A DNA stretch of 64,000 nucleotides from Gammaproteobacteria bacterium 42_54_T18 (GTDB lineage: Bacteria > Pseudomonadota > Gammaproteobacteria > Pseudomonadales > Ketobacteraceae): contig MAAL01000115.1 of the NCBI GenBank assembly GCA_002163245.1, positions 1 through 64,000 on the forward strand, given 5' to 3'. The notes beneath the pieces were generated by a model, which saw nothing but the letters and a program-made list of their open reading frames with translations, did not search any database and was not told the DNA's origin. The translations under genes and the position numbers were made by a program. Every line of letters begins with the position of its first letter. Position 1 is the stretch's first letter. Below are positions 26,657 to 34,515 of this stretch, piece after piece.

Positions 26657-28384
26657 ATGAGGAGCCAAATCAGTACGCAAAATACGTCTACAAAACCAAT
26701 TACACGAAAAAAGAAGAAGCTAACAGCTCATCGAGCAGCTTACCTCGTCCATAGTTTTATCAGTTTAAAACTCTCCTTACTATTCTCCATCGTACTCATT
26801 ACCGGCACTCTAGCCGTCTTCGCAGAAGAAATAGATTGGTTATTCTATCCAGAAATTCGGGTATCCCCTCTCAGTGAGCGGATGAACGAAGGTGAAGTTT
26901 TTGACCGTATGCAAGCAGCCATGCCAAATGTCGGTCTAAGCGCCTACTCCACCGCTAACGATCGCCAACGAACCGCAGCAAATGCAGTAATGTCGTTACC
27001 TGGAGGGGGCTTCAAACGGGTATGGGCCAACCCCTATACAGGGATAGTAACAGGCACCACTGATTTTTTGACCGTCGGCGAATTCCTTTCCATATTGCAC
27101 AGAAACTTATTTATGCCCCTTATCGGTCGATCTTTGGTAAACGTGTTTGGCCTGCTGTGTTTAACCGGTCTAATTACGGGATTAATTTCGTACCGAAAGT
27201 TCTGGAAAGAGTTTTTTACACTTCCACGGTGGAATGTAAAACCCAGGGTTTTTCTAGGCGACCTACATAAATTTTTAGGGTTATGGTCCCTGTGGTTTGT
27301 ACTCATCATAGGTGTTACCGGTAGCTGGTGGTTTTATCAAAACCCTCTCACCCAATACAACATTACCCCTCAATTCTTACCCGCCAAGACAATTGACCCT
27401 GCTCTTGATCAAAGTGATTTGGATAGGTTAGGCACTCATATCCCCACACCACTACGGGCTAGCGACATTGTTGCTGCTGTAAAAAAGTATGACCCAGACT
27501 TTACTACTCACTTTTTAATCCCTCCAGAACACAACGGTATGGCCTATACCGTCAGAGGTACCAAGCAGGACTTACTGACCAGCAAATGGGATGCAAGCTA
27601 TTTTGTTCACCCCTATACAGGGGTCATCATTGGCTCTAGATTAACTGAAGACGCTCCTCTATTAACCCGTATTGATATGTCTATGCGCCCTCTTCACTAT
27701 GGCACATGGGGCTATGACGGTTGGGGCGATCTGATTGTAAAATGCATCTGGTTTTTCTTCGGCCTTGCCATGAGTATCATGTCGATATCCGGCATGATTA
27801 TTTTCTATCAACGAACCAAGTCCGCTACGCAAAAGCTTCTACCCAAAGACAACAAGAAAAGAAAACTCCAACAGGTATGGAATGTTATTCGGCCTTGGGG
27901 TGGCCCAATGTCGGCGCTCAAATACGTAAACTGGGCATTTATTATTGTTATTTTCATAGGCATCAATATTGGTTTTAAACTTCAAAGCGAAGGCACTTCT
28001 GGGTCGGGTTATCAATACGCATCCCAGCAGCTTGGTGATTGGGAAATCTCTCTAAACGCAACATTAGGGCTTCTTGAAAAAGATATGGACCCGATTCAAG
28101 CAGGTCGACAAACCACACTTAACGCCTACATAGAAAACGGAAATCCAAAAGCAATAAAGTTCATGTACGTTAACGTCAAAAAGCCACGCACTACCAGGGC
28201 TCCAGGCTCGGTGGTTCATGGAACAATTGGTAACCAGCATGCCCACATGCCCGTCCCTAAAAAACTCAAGGAAGGCTTAGAACTATGGCTAACAATTGAG
28301 GACTGGCAAGGTAACTTCTACCAAACTTCCTGGCCTCTTATGCCGGATGGACTAAAAACCATTGACTTGCGAATACAAGGATAG
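26657..28384 (+). CDS. fpvG: PepSY-TM inner-membrane protein, FpvG-like siderophore-iron reductase (copy 1)
   Basis: 575 residues from ATG at 26657 with GGGGA upstream. Basic N-terminus (RKKKKLTAHRAAYLVHSF), then about five membrane helices (~35-55, 155-180, 205-225, 370-395, 430-450). Periplasmic loops of the PepSY-associated type contain GEVFDRMQAAMP, HRNL, LHKFLGLW, HNGMAYT, HPYTG and PLHYGTWGYDGWGD. Conserved membrane-side histidines are as expected for a haem-dependent reductase of this family. In Pseudomonas, FpvG reduces ferri-pyoverdine iron in the periplasm; the gene order here matches that operon. A close paralogue closes the same operon at 32699. Confidence 0.85.
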   Translation: MRSQISTQNTSTKPITRKKKKLTAHRAAYLVHSFISLKLSLLFSIVLITGTLAVFAEEIDWLFYPEIRVSPLSERMNEGEVFDRMQAAMPNVGLSAYSTANDRQRTAANAVMSLPGGGFKRVWANPYTGIVTGTTDFLTVGEFLSILHRNLFMPLIGRSLVNVFGLLCLTGLITGLISYRKFWKEFFTLPRWNVKPRVFLGDLHKFLGLWSLWFVLIIGVTGSWWFYQNPLTQYNITPQFLPAKTIDPALDQSDLDRLGTHIPTPLRASDIVAAVKKYDPDFTTHFLIPPEHNGMAYTVRGTKQDLLTSKWDASYFVHPYTGVIIGSRLTEDAPLLTRIDMSMRPLHYGTWGYDGWGDLIVKCIWFFFGLAMSIMSISGMIIFYQRTKSATQKLLPKDNKKRKLQQVWNVIRPWGGPMSALKYVNWAFIIVIFIGINIGFKLQSEGTSGSGYQYASQQLGDWEISLNATLGLLEKDMDPIQAGRQTTLNAYIENGNPKAIKFMYVNVKKPRTTRAPGSVVHGTIGNQHAHMPVPKKLKEGLELWLTIEDWQGNFYQTSWPLMPDGLKTIDLRIQG

Positions 28385-28414
28385 TTGCTATCCCAGCTAA
28401 AAAAGGAACCTCAA

Positions 28415-28741
28415 ATGAAATCTCATTTTATTTCTCCAAAATACCTATTGTTGCTCTTCGTTTTTTGTGGCTCGGCACAAGCCCACTATCCAGTGCTTAA
28501 TTGCAAAATGGATACTGGCGTTAAACAAGTTATCTGCGAAGCGAGCTTCTCAGACCGCTCGAAAGCTCCCAACGTCGTAATGGAAGTTTTTTCAGAAGAT
28601 GATGAGCAAGTTGCCAAAGGTCACACCGACAACAGCGCAATGTATCGTTTCACACCTCCTTCTGGGGCCTATTTCATCATTATGGATGCAGGCCCAGGCC
28701 ACGTTCTTGAAATATCGGATGAAGAAGTAAATGGCATTTAA
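28415..28741 (+). CDS. Small periplasmic protein, FpvH-position
   Basis: 108 residues from ATG at 28415, chosen because AAGGAA stands eight bases upstream and a clean signal peptide follows (KYLLLLFVFCGSAQA then HYPVLNC). An in-frame TTG at 28385 is less likely. The mature part is ~85 residues, beta-rich, with two Cys (Cys27 and Cys37 region: LNCKMDTGVKQVICEAS) that could form a disulphide, and a Gly/His-containing end (MDAGPGHVLEIS). It lies between the FpvG-like gene and a one-helix protein, as fpvH/J/K do in Pseudomonas. Assignment is by position only. Confidence 0.7.
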   Translation: MKSHFISPKYLLLLFVFCGSAQAHYPVLNCKMDTGVKQVICEASFSDRSKAPNVVMEVFSEDDEQVAKGHTDNSAMYRFTPPSGAYFIIMDAGPGHVLEISDEEVNGI

Positions 28742-29270
28742 TAGCGAAACGGTAGCTCCCTGGAGCGGAAAAACTGAAGATATTATTGTTTTCTCTATCC
28801 TTGCGGCGATACTCGCTATATCTAGCACGCTATTACACCTCTTTTATCCTTCAGAGCAAAACCATGGAGAGGTAACACCACAAGCCCTACGCCAAAGTCT
28901 TGTGGCATTAAGCAATGCTGCAGAAGAAATAGTTATGCATGAAGAGTTCATGGGAACCCGTCCAAACCTTGATACCTTGATCGAAATGAAGTTGAGCCCT
29001 TTCAGTGAAAATGAATTCGACAACATGACAAAACTTCGTTGGCAACAAGACTCACATTGTTTTATTGCAGAAACCACCGACTTAACCCCCCCATACCAAA
29101 TAAAATTACATTTTTCTGCAAAAGAACCTAGCGCCCCCCCTGAAATCTCGTGGCGTATTGCCAATGAAAATTCTCCGCTCTCCGTAGCAAACTGCCAGAA
29201 AACTCACAACTCAAACTGGCAACGTATTCGAAAATCACAACCGGATGCCAAAGATGCACACAAACACTAA
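28731..29270 (+). CDS. Single-helix membrane protein, FpvJ/FpvK-position
   Basis: 179 residues, start overlapping the previous stop. One membrane helix at ~20-40 (IIVFSILAAILAISSTLLHLF) is followed by a periplasmic domain that is predicted helical then beta (TPQALRQSLVALSNAAEEIV, KLRWQQDSHCFIAE). The C-terminal tail is rich in His/Lys/Asp. It resembles the small inner-membrane partners of the FpvCDEF system by size, topology and position. No catalytic motif is seen. The next gene starts inside its end, so it is part of the same coupled operon. Confidence 0.7.
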   Translation: MAFNSETVAPWSGKTEDIIVFSILAAILAISSTLLHLFYPSEQNHGEVTPQALRQSLVALSNAAEEIVMHEEFMGTRPNLDTLIEMKLSPFSENEFDNMTKLRWQQDSHCFIAETTDLTPPYQIKLHFSAKEPSAPPEISWRIANENSPLSVANCQKTHNSNWQRIRKSQPDAKDAHKH

Positions 29271-30162
29271 TTCAAAACACCACCTGATAAAAATGATGTT
29301 CTTTATACTCATATTTTTATCTACATCTGCATCGGCAAAAATCAATATCGGGATCACCCTGCATCCTTATTACAGTTACGTAAAAAATATCGTTGCCGAT
29401 AAAGCCAATGTCATTCCGCTTATCGAAGCCGGCTTTAACCCTCACGCCTACAAGTTATCCCCCGCCGACCTCAATCGCTTACAATCCATGGATGCGATTG
29501 TTGTCAATGGCATCGGCCACGATGAGTTCGCAATTGATGTGCTTAAAAAACTCAACTTGAAAGACCTCAATATTATATACGCCAATGAATCCGTTCCTCT
29601 TATTAGTAAGCCTGGCGGGAAGAAGCACAACCCACACACCTTTGTTTCTATCGACGCTGCCATTCGTCAGATATACACAATCGCGCGCCAGCTTGCTAAA
29701 GTTGACCCTGACAATGGAAAATTCTATATAAGAAATGCATGGATTTATGCAAAAAAACTTCGTCACATCAAAAATCAAGCCTCTATAAAACTACGTAATT
29801 TAGATTTAAGTAATATTCGAATAGCAAGCACCCACAATGCATACGGTTATTTGTTGCAGGAATTTGGCATGACCGTTTCGGCAGTTGTGGAACCCGCACA
29901 CGGTGTTTCACCTAGCGCCTCTCAACTTCAGAAAACTATCAATAAAATTCGTGATGTTAATGTTCATATTCTATTTACTGAATTAAACATGGCTAACCAA
30001 TATGTGAAGGTTATTGAAAAAGAAACACAGTCTCGTTTATTTCATTTTTCCCATATGACATATGGGGACTATAGAGAAGAGCTTGTCATTGAAGATATGA
30101 GCCATAACCTTGATACTTTAGTGTCGGCCCTGACCTATGCAGCAGGGAAAATCACTCTATGA
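29245..30162 (+). CDS. fpvC: ZnuA/FpvC-like periplasmic metal-binding protein
   Basis: 305 residues of the cluster A-I (ZnuA/MntC) binding-protein family. The signal peptide core is MMFFILIFLSTSASA after a His/Asn/Lys-rich leader, so ATG at 29245 may be used or an internal Met. Family landmarks are LHPYYSYVKNI, NPHAYKLSPADL, VNGIGHDEF, HNPHTFVS, STHNAYGYLLQEFG and FTELNM, with His/Glu/Asp at the expected metal-ligand strands. In Pseudomonas, FpvC binds the iron-free or ferric pyoverdine after reduction together with FpvF. A zinc or manganese uptake role cannot be excluded by sequence alone, but the neighbours favour the siderophore role. Confidence 0.85.
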   Translation: MPKMHTNTNSKHHLIKMMFFILIFLSTSASAKINIGITLHPYYSYVKNIVADKANVIPLIEAGFNPHAYKLSPADLNRLQSMDAIVVNGIGHDEFAIDVLKKLNLKDLNIIYANESVPLISKPGGKKHNPHTFVSIDAAIRQIYTIARQLAKVDPDNGKFYIRNAWIYAKKLRHIKNQASIKLRNLDLSNIRIASTHNAYGYLLQEFGMTVSAVVEPAHGVSPSASQLQKTINKIRDVNVHILFTELNMANQYVKVIEKETQSRLFHFSHMTYGDYREELVIEDMSHNLDTLVSALTYAAGKITL

Positions 30163-30884
30163 TTCCCGAAAATCTTCCTGGCCCGTCAATTTCATTAAAG
30201 AAAGTCTCCCTTAAAAGTGGCACACAAACATTACTTGAGAATATCTCTTGTGAGTTTGAAGCCAATAAATGGCACGCAATCCTTGGGCCAAACGGCGGTG
30301 GTAAAAGCACGTTACTTAAAACCATCTTAGGATTAAACAATCATACTGGAACAATCAACATTGATTGGCCAATTACTACGGACCAACCTAAAAATACAAA
30401 ACAACGTATCGGTTACATCCCTCAGTTAATGCCGTTTGATCCCAGCTTACCGATATCTGTGCGCGACTATTTGTTAATGTCACTGTCCTCAAGGCCTATC
30501 TGGTTCAAACGTAGCCTGCCGAGCAATATTACGGATGCACTAAAGCATATTGAACTTACCGATAAACTCGATAGAAAAATTGGTGATTTATCCGGTGGGG
30601 AGAGACAACGGTTAATGATAACAACCGCACTGTTACAGAATCCCAGCCTATTAATTCTTGATGAGCCGATGACCGGACTTGACCGTCAGGGGCGTGAGGA
30701 CACACTCCGATTACTAACACGTTTCCATAAATCTGGTGGCACCATTTTAATGGTCGAACATGAGTGGAACTTAGTAAACGAACATTGCGACCGCGCCTAC
30801 TGGATCGACAAGGGGCTGACAAAGTCTGACTCTCCCAGCGCATTACTCAACTGGCAGAGCCAACAAAGTGAACTCGTAATATGA
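30159..30884 (+). CDS. fpvD: FpvD-like ABC ATPase of a metal/siderophore transporter
   Basis: 241 residues, ATG overlapping the preceding stop (ATGA). Walker A GPNGGGKST, signature LSGGERQR, Walker B LLILDEPMTGLD and switch MVEHEWN are intact. It is of the ZnuC/MntB subtype, the partner of cluster A-I binding proteins. Its stop overlaps the permease start, so binding protein, ATPase and permease are translationally chained. Confidence 0.9.
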   Translation: MIPENLPGPSISLKKVSLKSGTQTLLENISCEFEANKWHAILGPNGGGKSTLLKTILGLNNHTGTINIDWPITTDQPKNTKQRIGYIPQLMPFDPSLPISVRDYLLMSLSSRPIWFKRSLPSNITDALKHIELTDKLDRKIGDLSGGERQRLMITTALLQNPSLLILDEPMTGLDRQGREDTLRLLTRFHKSGGTILMVEHEWNLVNEHCDRAYWIDKGLTKSDSPSALLNWQSQQSELVI

Positions 30885-31765
30885 TGACAACAGTGTATGA
30901 ACTATTTTCTAGCGGAGTAGATCAAGGCCTATTACCCCAGATGTTTGCCTATGAGTTTTTGATCAACGCACTCTTAGCCAGTATCATGATTGGCCCACTA
31001 CTAGGCCTACTGGGCACACTGGTTGTTGTGAAACGACTTGCCTTTCTTTCTGAGGCTGTTGGACACAGCGTATTAACCGGTGTCAGTATCGGGATTTTGC
31101 TTGGGGAGCCTGTAGAATCCCCCCTTATTAGTCTCTTTAGCTTTTCAATCTTCTTTGCGTTACTTCTCCAATGGGTAAAGGGCCGCTCAACTATTCCGTA
31201 TGATGCACTCATTGGGGTTTTTCTTTCTTTTGCATTAGCAATGGGGGCGGCACTGCTACTTTACGTTGCTAAGAAGATCAATGCTCACTTAATTGAACAG
31301 GTAATGTTCGGGTCAATACTCGTGGCTAGTGTTGGCGATCTCATCATGTTATTTACTATTTGTAGCATCGTAGTGCTACTGAGTTTCCGCTATGGAAATC
31401 ACGCCTATCTCGTCGCCATTTCTCCAGAAGTAGCCCATAGCCAACGAATTAACACCCGTGCACATGATTATGCCTTTGTTATTATGATCGCATTAATCAC
31501 CGTCGCCTCGGTAAAAATAATCGGTGCTGTTCTGGTGGGGGCCTTATTATTAATACCCGCTGCAAGCGCGAGGCTCATTGCAACAAACCTCAAACAACTG
31601 CTATTCCTATCTATTTTGTTTTCCAGTAGCTCATCTGTATTGGGTGTACTGATTCCAATGTATAGCCAGTGGCCTGTTTCAGCTGGCCCAGCCATTACGT
31701 TATTTGCTTGTTCTTGGTTTCTTGTTTGCTTGTTGTATCGACAATTTTCCTTAAAGCCAGCATAG
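30881..31765 (+). CDS. fpvE: FpvE-like ABC permease (ZnuB/MntB family)
   Basis: 294 residues with about eight hydrophobic helices. The family landmarks are GPLLGLLGTLVVVKRLAFLSEAVGHSVLTG near the N-terminus and VKIIGAVLVGALLLIPAASAR near the C-terminus. It forms the membrane channel for the adjacent ATPase. ATG at 30881 overlaps the fpvD stop; a second Met follows at once. Confidence 0.9.
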   Translation: MMTTVYELFSSGVDQGLLPQMFAYEFLINALLASIMIGPLLGLLGTLVVVKRLAFLSEAVGHSVLTGVSIGILLGEPVESPLISLFSFSIFFALLLQWVKGRSTIPYDALIGVFLSFALAMGAALLLYVAKKINAHLIEQVMFGSILVASVGDLIMLFTICSIVVLLSFRYGNHAYLVAISPEVAHSQRINTRAHDYAFVIMIALITVASVKIIGAVLVGALLLIPAASARLIATNLKQLLFLSILFSSSSSVLGVLIPMYSQWPVSAGPAITLFACSWFLVCLLYRQFSLKPA

Positions 31766-31773
31766 AGGCCTAT

Positions 31774-32697
31774 ATGATATACACTCCACGTTTAATTCGA
31801 CTCCTTCTCTTATTGATTATCATCAATTGCCTTGGAGCGTGTTCCGCACTAACAACACCTTCTAAAACGACCACTAAAAAACAAGTCTCACGAATAACTC
31901 TTAGTTCCGTAGTTCCTGTTCTATCAAGTATCTCTCAGGAACTTTGCGAAAACACCGTTATTGATGCCAACCATTTAGCGCCAAAACGCTACAGTATTAA
32001 ACGTATTCCTGGCTGGATAAAACGTCAAACCACCGAATCGTTCCCACACTCTGACATCGCCTTAGGCATTAGCTCTGTGTGGCCAGCCATCAATATCTAC
32101 CCTTCCCTGCGGACAACAAACATTGGTGTTATCCCCATTGATGCCGCACAAGCATTAATTCCCGGTGGTGAACGCGTTGCAATTGCGCCAACAGAAGGAT
32201 TACCCGCATATTTTTGGCTTAGTCCAGCCAACGCAATGATGATGATTGGAATCGTTCATCGAGATTTACTTTCCATCATAGAGCAGAGCGATTTAGAGAA
32301 AGAAACCAAGCAAATAACTATTCATACATTAAAAACCAACTTTTTGTCCATGATACAAAACTTACGAACCATACAAATCAATGTCGACCTATTACTGCAA
32401 TCAAGCGAAGTAATGCAGGTAGCCATCAACAAACCAGAACTGTCCGGACTCGCTTCGGCCACGCTCCTACCTGAAGTTTCGCTTCAAGAAGCAACATCGA
32501 ACACGTTTAAGACGTTATATATCACCAACAAACCCAAAGGCCACGCCACTGTATCCGACTTACCCAAACATATATCCGTTTGGCATATTGATGATTTTTC
32601 GAAACCTAGAACAGGATCTTTTACACAACGCTGGATACAGTCGCTATCAGCACTGGAAGAAGCATCAAAAACTCTATATTTAACACAGGGAGTCTAG
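31774..32697 (+). CDS. Periplasmic lipoprotein, FpvF-position
   Basis: 308 residues from ATG at 31774. The frame is open further upstream into the permease, but the start is fixed by the lipoprotein signal: LLLLLIIINCLGAC with the lipobox LGAC and lipidated Cys23. The mature part is ~285 residues, with a two-lobed, binding-protein-like feel (SDIALGISSVWPAINIYPSL, PGGERVAIAPTEGLPAYFWLSPANAMMM), where the WLSPANA element recalls metal-binding proteins of the ZnuA family. In Pseudomonas the second periplasmic protein FpvF ends the operon. This is the same slot, but the similarity is not demonstrated. Confidence 0.7.
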   Translation: MIYTPRLIRLLLLLIIINCLGACSALTTPSKTTTKKQVSRITLSSVVPVLSSISQELCENTVIDANHLAPKRYSIKRIPGWIKRQTTESFPHSDIALGISSVWPAINIYPSLRTTNIGVIPIDAAQALIPGGERVAIAPTEGLPAYFWLSPANAMMMIGIVHRDLLSIIEQSDLEKETKQITIHTLKTNFLSMIQNLRTIQINVDLLLQSSEVMQVAINKPELSGLASATLLPEVSLQEATSNTFKTLYITNKPKGHATVSDLPKHISVWHIDDFSKPRTGSFTQRWIQSLSALEEASKTLYLTQGV

Positions 32698-32698
32698 T

Positions 32699-34468
32699 GT
32701 GAATACAAAAGCTAACAGTACAGTTGACTTTGTACCCTCATCTGATGCTGGCAATGAGGTAATCATAGACAATACTGGAACCAAACCTCGCGTGCGAAAG
32801 AAAAAGAAATTAACAGCTCATCGCGCTGCCTATTTTGTACATAGCTTCGTGGGTCTCAAATTATCGCTACTTTTTAGTATTGTGTTGATTACTGGAACCA
32901 TCGCTGTTTTTGCAGAAGAGATTGATTGGCTCATATACTCCGAAGTACGAGTTTCCCCAGAAGGAGAAAAGCTCAATGAGGGGGAAGTATTCGATCATTT
33001 AAAAGCCGCAATGCCAGGCACAGGGTTTGTTGGCATAGTTACCGCAAGTAACCGGGAACGAACGGCAGCTCAAGCGGTGATGACCCTCCCTGATGGCAGT
33101 TTCAAAAAAGCATGGGTAAACCCCTACACTGGCGAAGTAACAGGAATAACGGATTTTCTTACGGTAGGTGAATTTTTTGCATCCTTACACCGTAGCCTAT
33201 ATTTACCGGTAGTCGGCCGGGCAATAGTGAACGCATTTGGTGTGATATGTTTGATTGGTTTGATTTCTGGACTGGTTTCATACCGACGGTTCTGGCGTGA
33301 ATTTTTCACCTTACCCCGATGGAATGCTAAATTACGTATCCTGCTAGGGGATCTGCATAAATTCATCGGTCTATGGTCCATGTGGTTTGTATTAATCATT
33401 GGCGTTAGTGGTAGTTGGTGGTTTTATCAGAACCCATTGGTTGAACTTGATGCTGTCCCGCAATTTCTACCCGATAACGTCATTGACCCTGCATTAACAA
33501 CCAAAGACTTAGAAAAGCTGGGCAAGGGTGTCCCTACTCAGCTCAGCTCGGAAGAAATTGTCAAATCCGTAAAAGAACACGATCCTGACTTTCATATAAA
33601 CTACCTCTATCCCCCCCAGCATAATGGTATGGCGTATACCGTTTATGGTACCAAGCGCGAGTTGCTTGTTAACAGGTATTCCACTCGTTACTTTGTTCAC
33701 CCTTACACCGCTGAAATCATCGGTCATCGAATTGCTGGAGACATGCAACCAGTGAAACGTGTCGATTTATCCATGGGGCCATTGCACTACGGCACGTGGG
33801 GGTATGACGGCACAGGAGACTTTCTGGTCAAACTGGTTTGGTTCGTGTTTGGCACTGCGATGTGTGTGCTCTCTATATCTGGCATGATCATTTTTTATAA
33901 ACGCACTAAATCTGCAACACAAAAGCTACTACCAACAACGCTCGGTGTAAAACAAAAAACCTACAAAGCATGGTTAGTCATCCGCCCCTGGGGCGGCCCA
34001 ATGTCTGGTTTCAAATACGTTAACTGGTTTTTTATCGCCGTTATTGGCTATGGCATCAGTACCAGTTTCTCACTTCAACAAGAAGGAATCGCAGATTCCG
34101 GGTATAAATATACCGAACAACAAATTGGCTCATGGCGAATATCCCTGAATGCTATTTTGGGGCCTCTGGAGAAAGAATTTAATCCAATTCAGCCAGGGAG
34201 AATGACGACATTAAATGCATTCATTGCCGAGGGTGACCCTCAAGCAATAAAATTTATGTATGTTAAACCTAAAAAGCCACGCACCACTCGAGCGCCTGGT
34301 TCCGTTGTGCACGGCGCTATCGGTAACCTGCATGCTCACATGCCTGTCCCTCAAAAACTTAAAGAAGACGCCAAACTTTGGCTAACCATTGAGGACTGGG
34401 AAGGAAACTTTTACAAAACATCTTGGCCGTTGTTACCGGATGATGAGAAAACTATAGATTTACGCTGA
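32699..34468 (+). CDS. PepSY-TM inner-membrane protein, FpvG-like siderophore-iron reductase (copy 2)
   Basis: 589 residues from GTG at 32699, one base after the previous stop. It is a close paralogue of the protein at 26657: the stretches KKKKLTAHRAAY, HSFVGLKLSLLFSIVLITGT, PLHYGTWGYDG, SATQKLLP, VIRPWGGPMSG and KKPRTTRAPGSVVHG recur. It differs by a longer acidic N-terminus and in the periplasmic loops. Five membrane segments and the same histidines are kept, so both copies look functional. Paired reductases may act as a heteromer, or serve different ferric siderophores. A convergent hairpin at 34478-34505 follows. Confidence 0.88.
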   Translation: MNTKANSTVDFVPSSDAGNEVIIDNTGTKPRVRKKKKLTAHRAAYFVHSFVGLKLSLLFSIVLITGTIAVFAEEIDWLIYSEVRVSPEGEKLNEGEVFDHLKAAMPGTGFVGIVTASNRERTAAQAVMTLPDGSFKKAWVNPYTGEVTGITDFLTVGEFFASLHRSLYLPVVGRAIVNAFGVICLIGLISGLVSYRRFWREFFTLPRWNAKLRILLGDLHKFIGLWSMWFVLIIGVSGSWWFYQNPLVELDAVPQFLPDNVIDPALTTKDLEKLGKGVPTQLSSEEIVKSVKEHDPDFHINYLYPPQHNGMAYTVYGTKRELLVNRYSTRYFVHPYTAEIIGHRIAGDMQPVKRVDLSMGPLHYGTWGYDGTGDFLVKLVWFVFGTAMCVLSISGMIIFYKRTKSATQKLLPTTLGVKQKTYKAWLVIRPWGGPMSGFKYVNWFFIAVIGYGISTSFSLQQEGIADSGYKYTEQQIGSWRISLNAILGPLEKEFNPIQPGRMTTLNAFIAEGDPQAIKFMYVKPKKPRTTRAPGSVVHGAIGNLHAHMPVPQKLKEDAKLWLTIEDWEGNFYKTSWPLLPDDEKTIDLR

Positions 34469-34477
34469 TTTATTTAC

Positions 34478-34505
34478 ATCAAGGTCGCAACTCAACGACC
34501 TTGAT
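34478..34505. terminator. Hairpin between convergent operons
   Basis: ATCAAGGTCG (34478-34487) and CGACCTTGAT (34496-34505) form a perfect 10-bp stem with an 8-base loop, placed between the stops of the plus-strand reductase and the minus-strand RND pump. T tracts are weak on both sides, so a bidirectional terminator is likely but not certain. Confidence 0.65.
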
Positions 34506-34515
34506 TGGCAAAAGT

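Noticed and set aside
26482-26754. 90-codon frame ahead of and overlapping the first PepSY gene
   Set aside because: Low-complexity composition, overlap with the real start, no ribosome site and no family likeness.
29245-31765. Zinc uptake (ZnuABC) as the primary call
   Set aside because: The families fit, but the FpvG-like reductases, small membrane partners and receptor on either side favour the Fpv-type siderophore role; zinc uptake is kept as the alternative.
31669-31773. Longer start of the FpvF-position lipoprotein inside the permease gene
   Set aside because: The lipoprotein signal peptide begins at ATG 31774; the upstream extension is just the overlapping frame.
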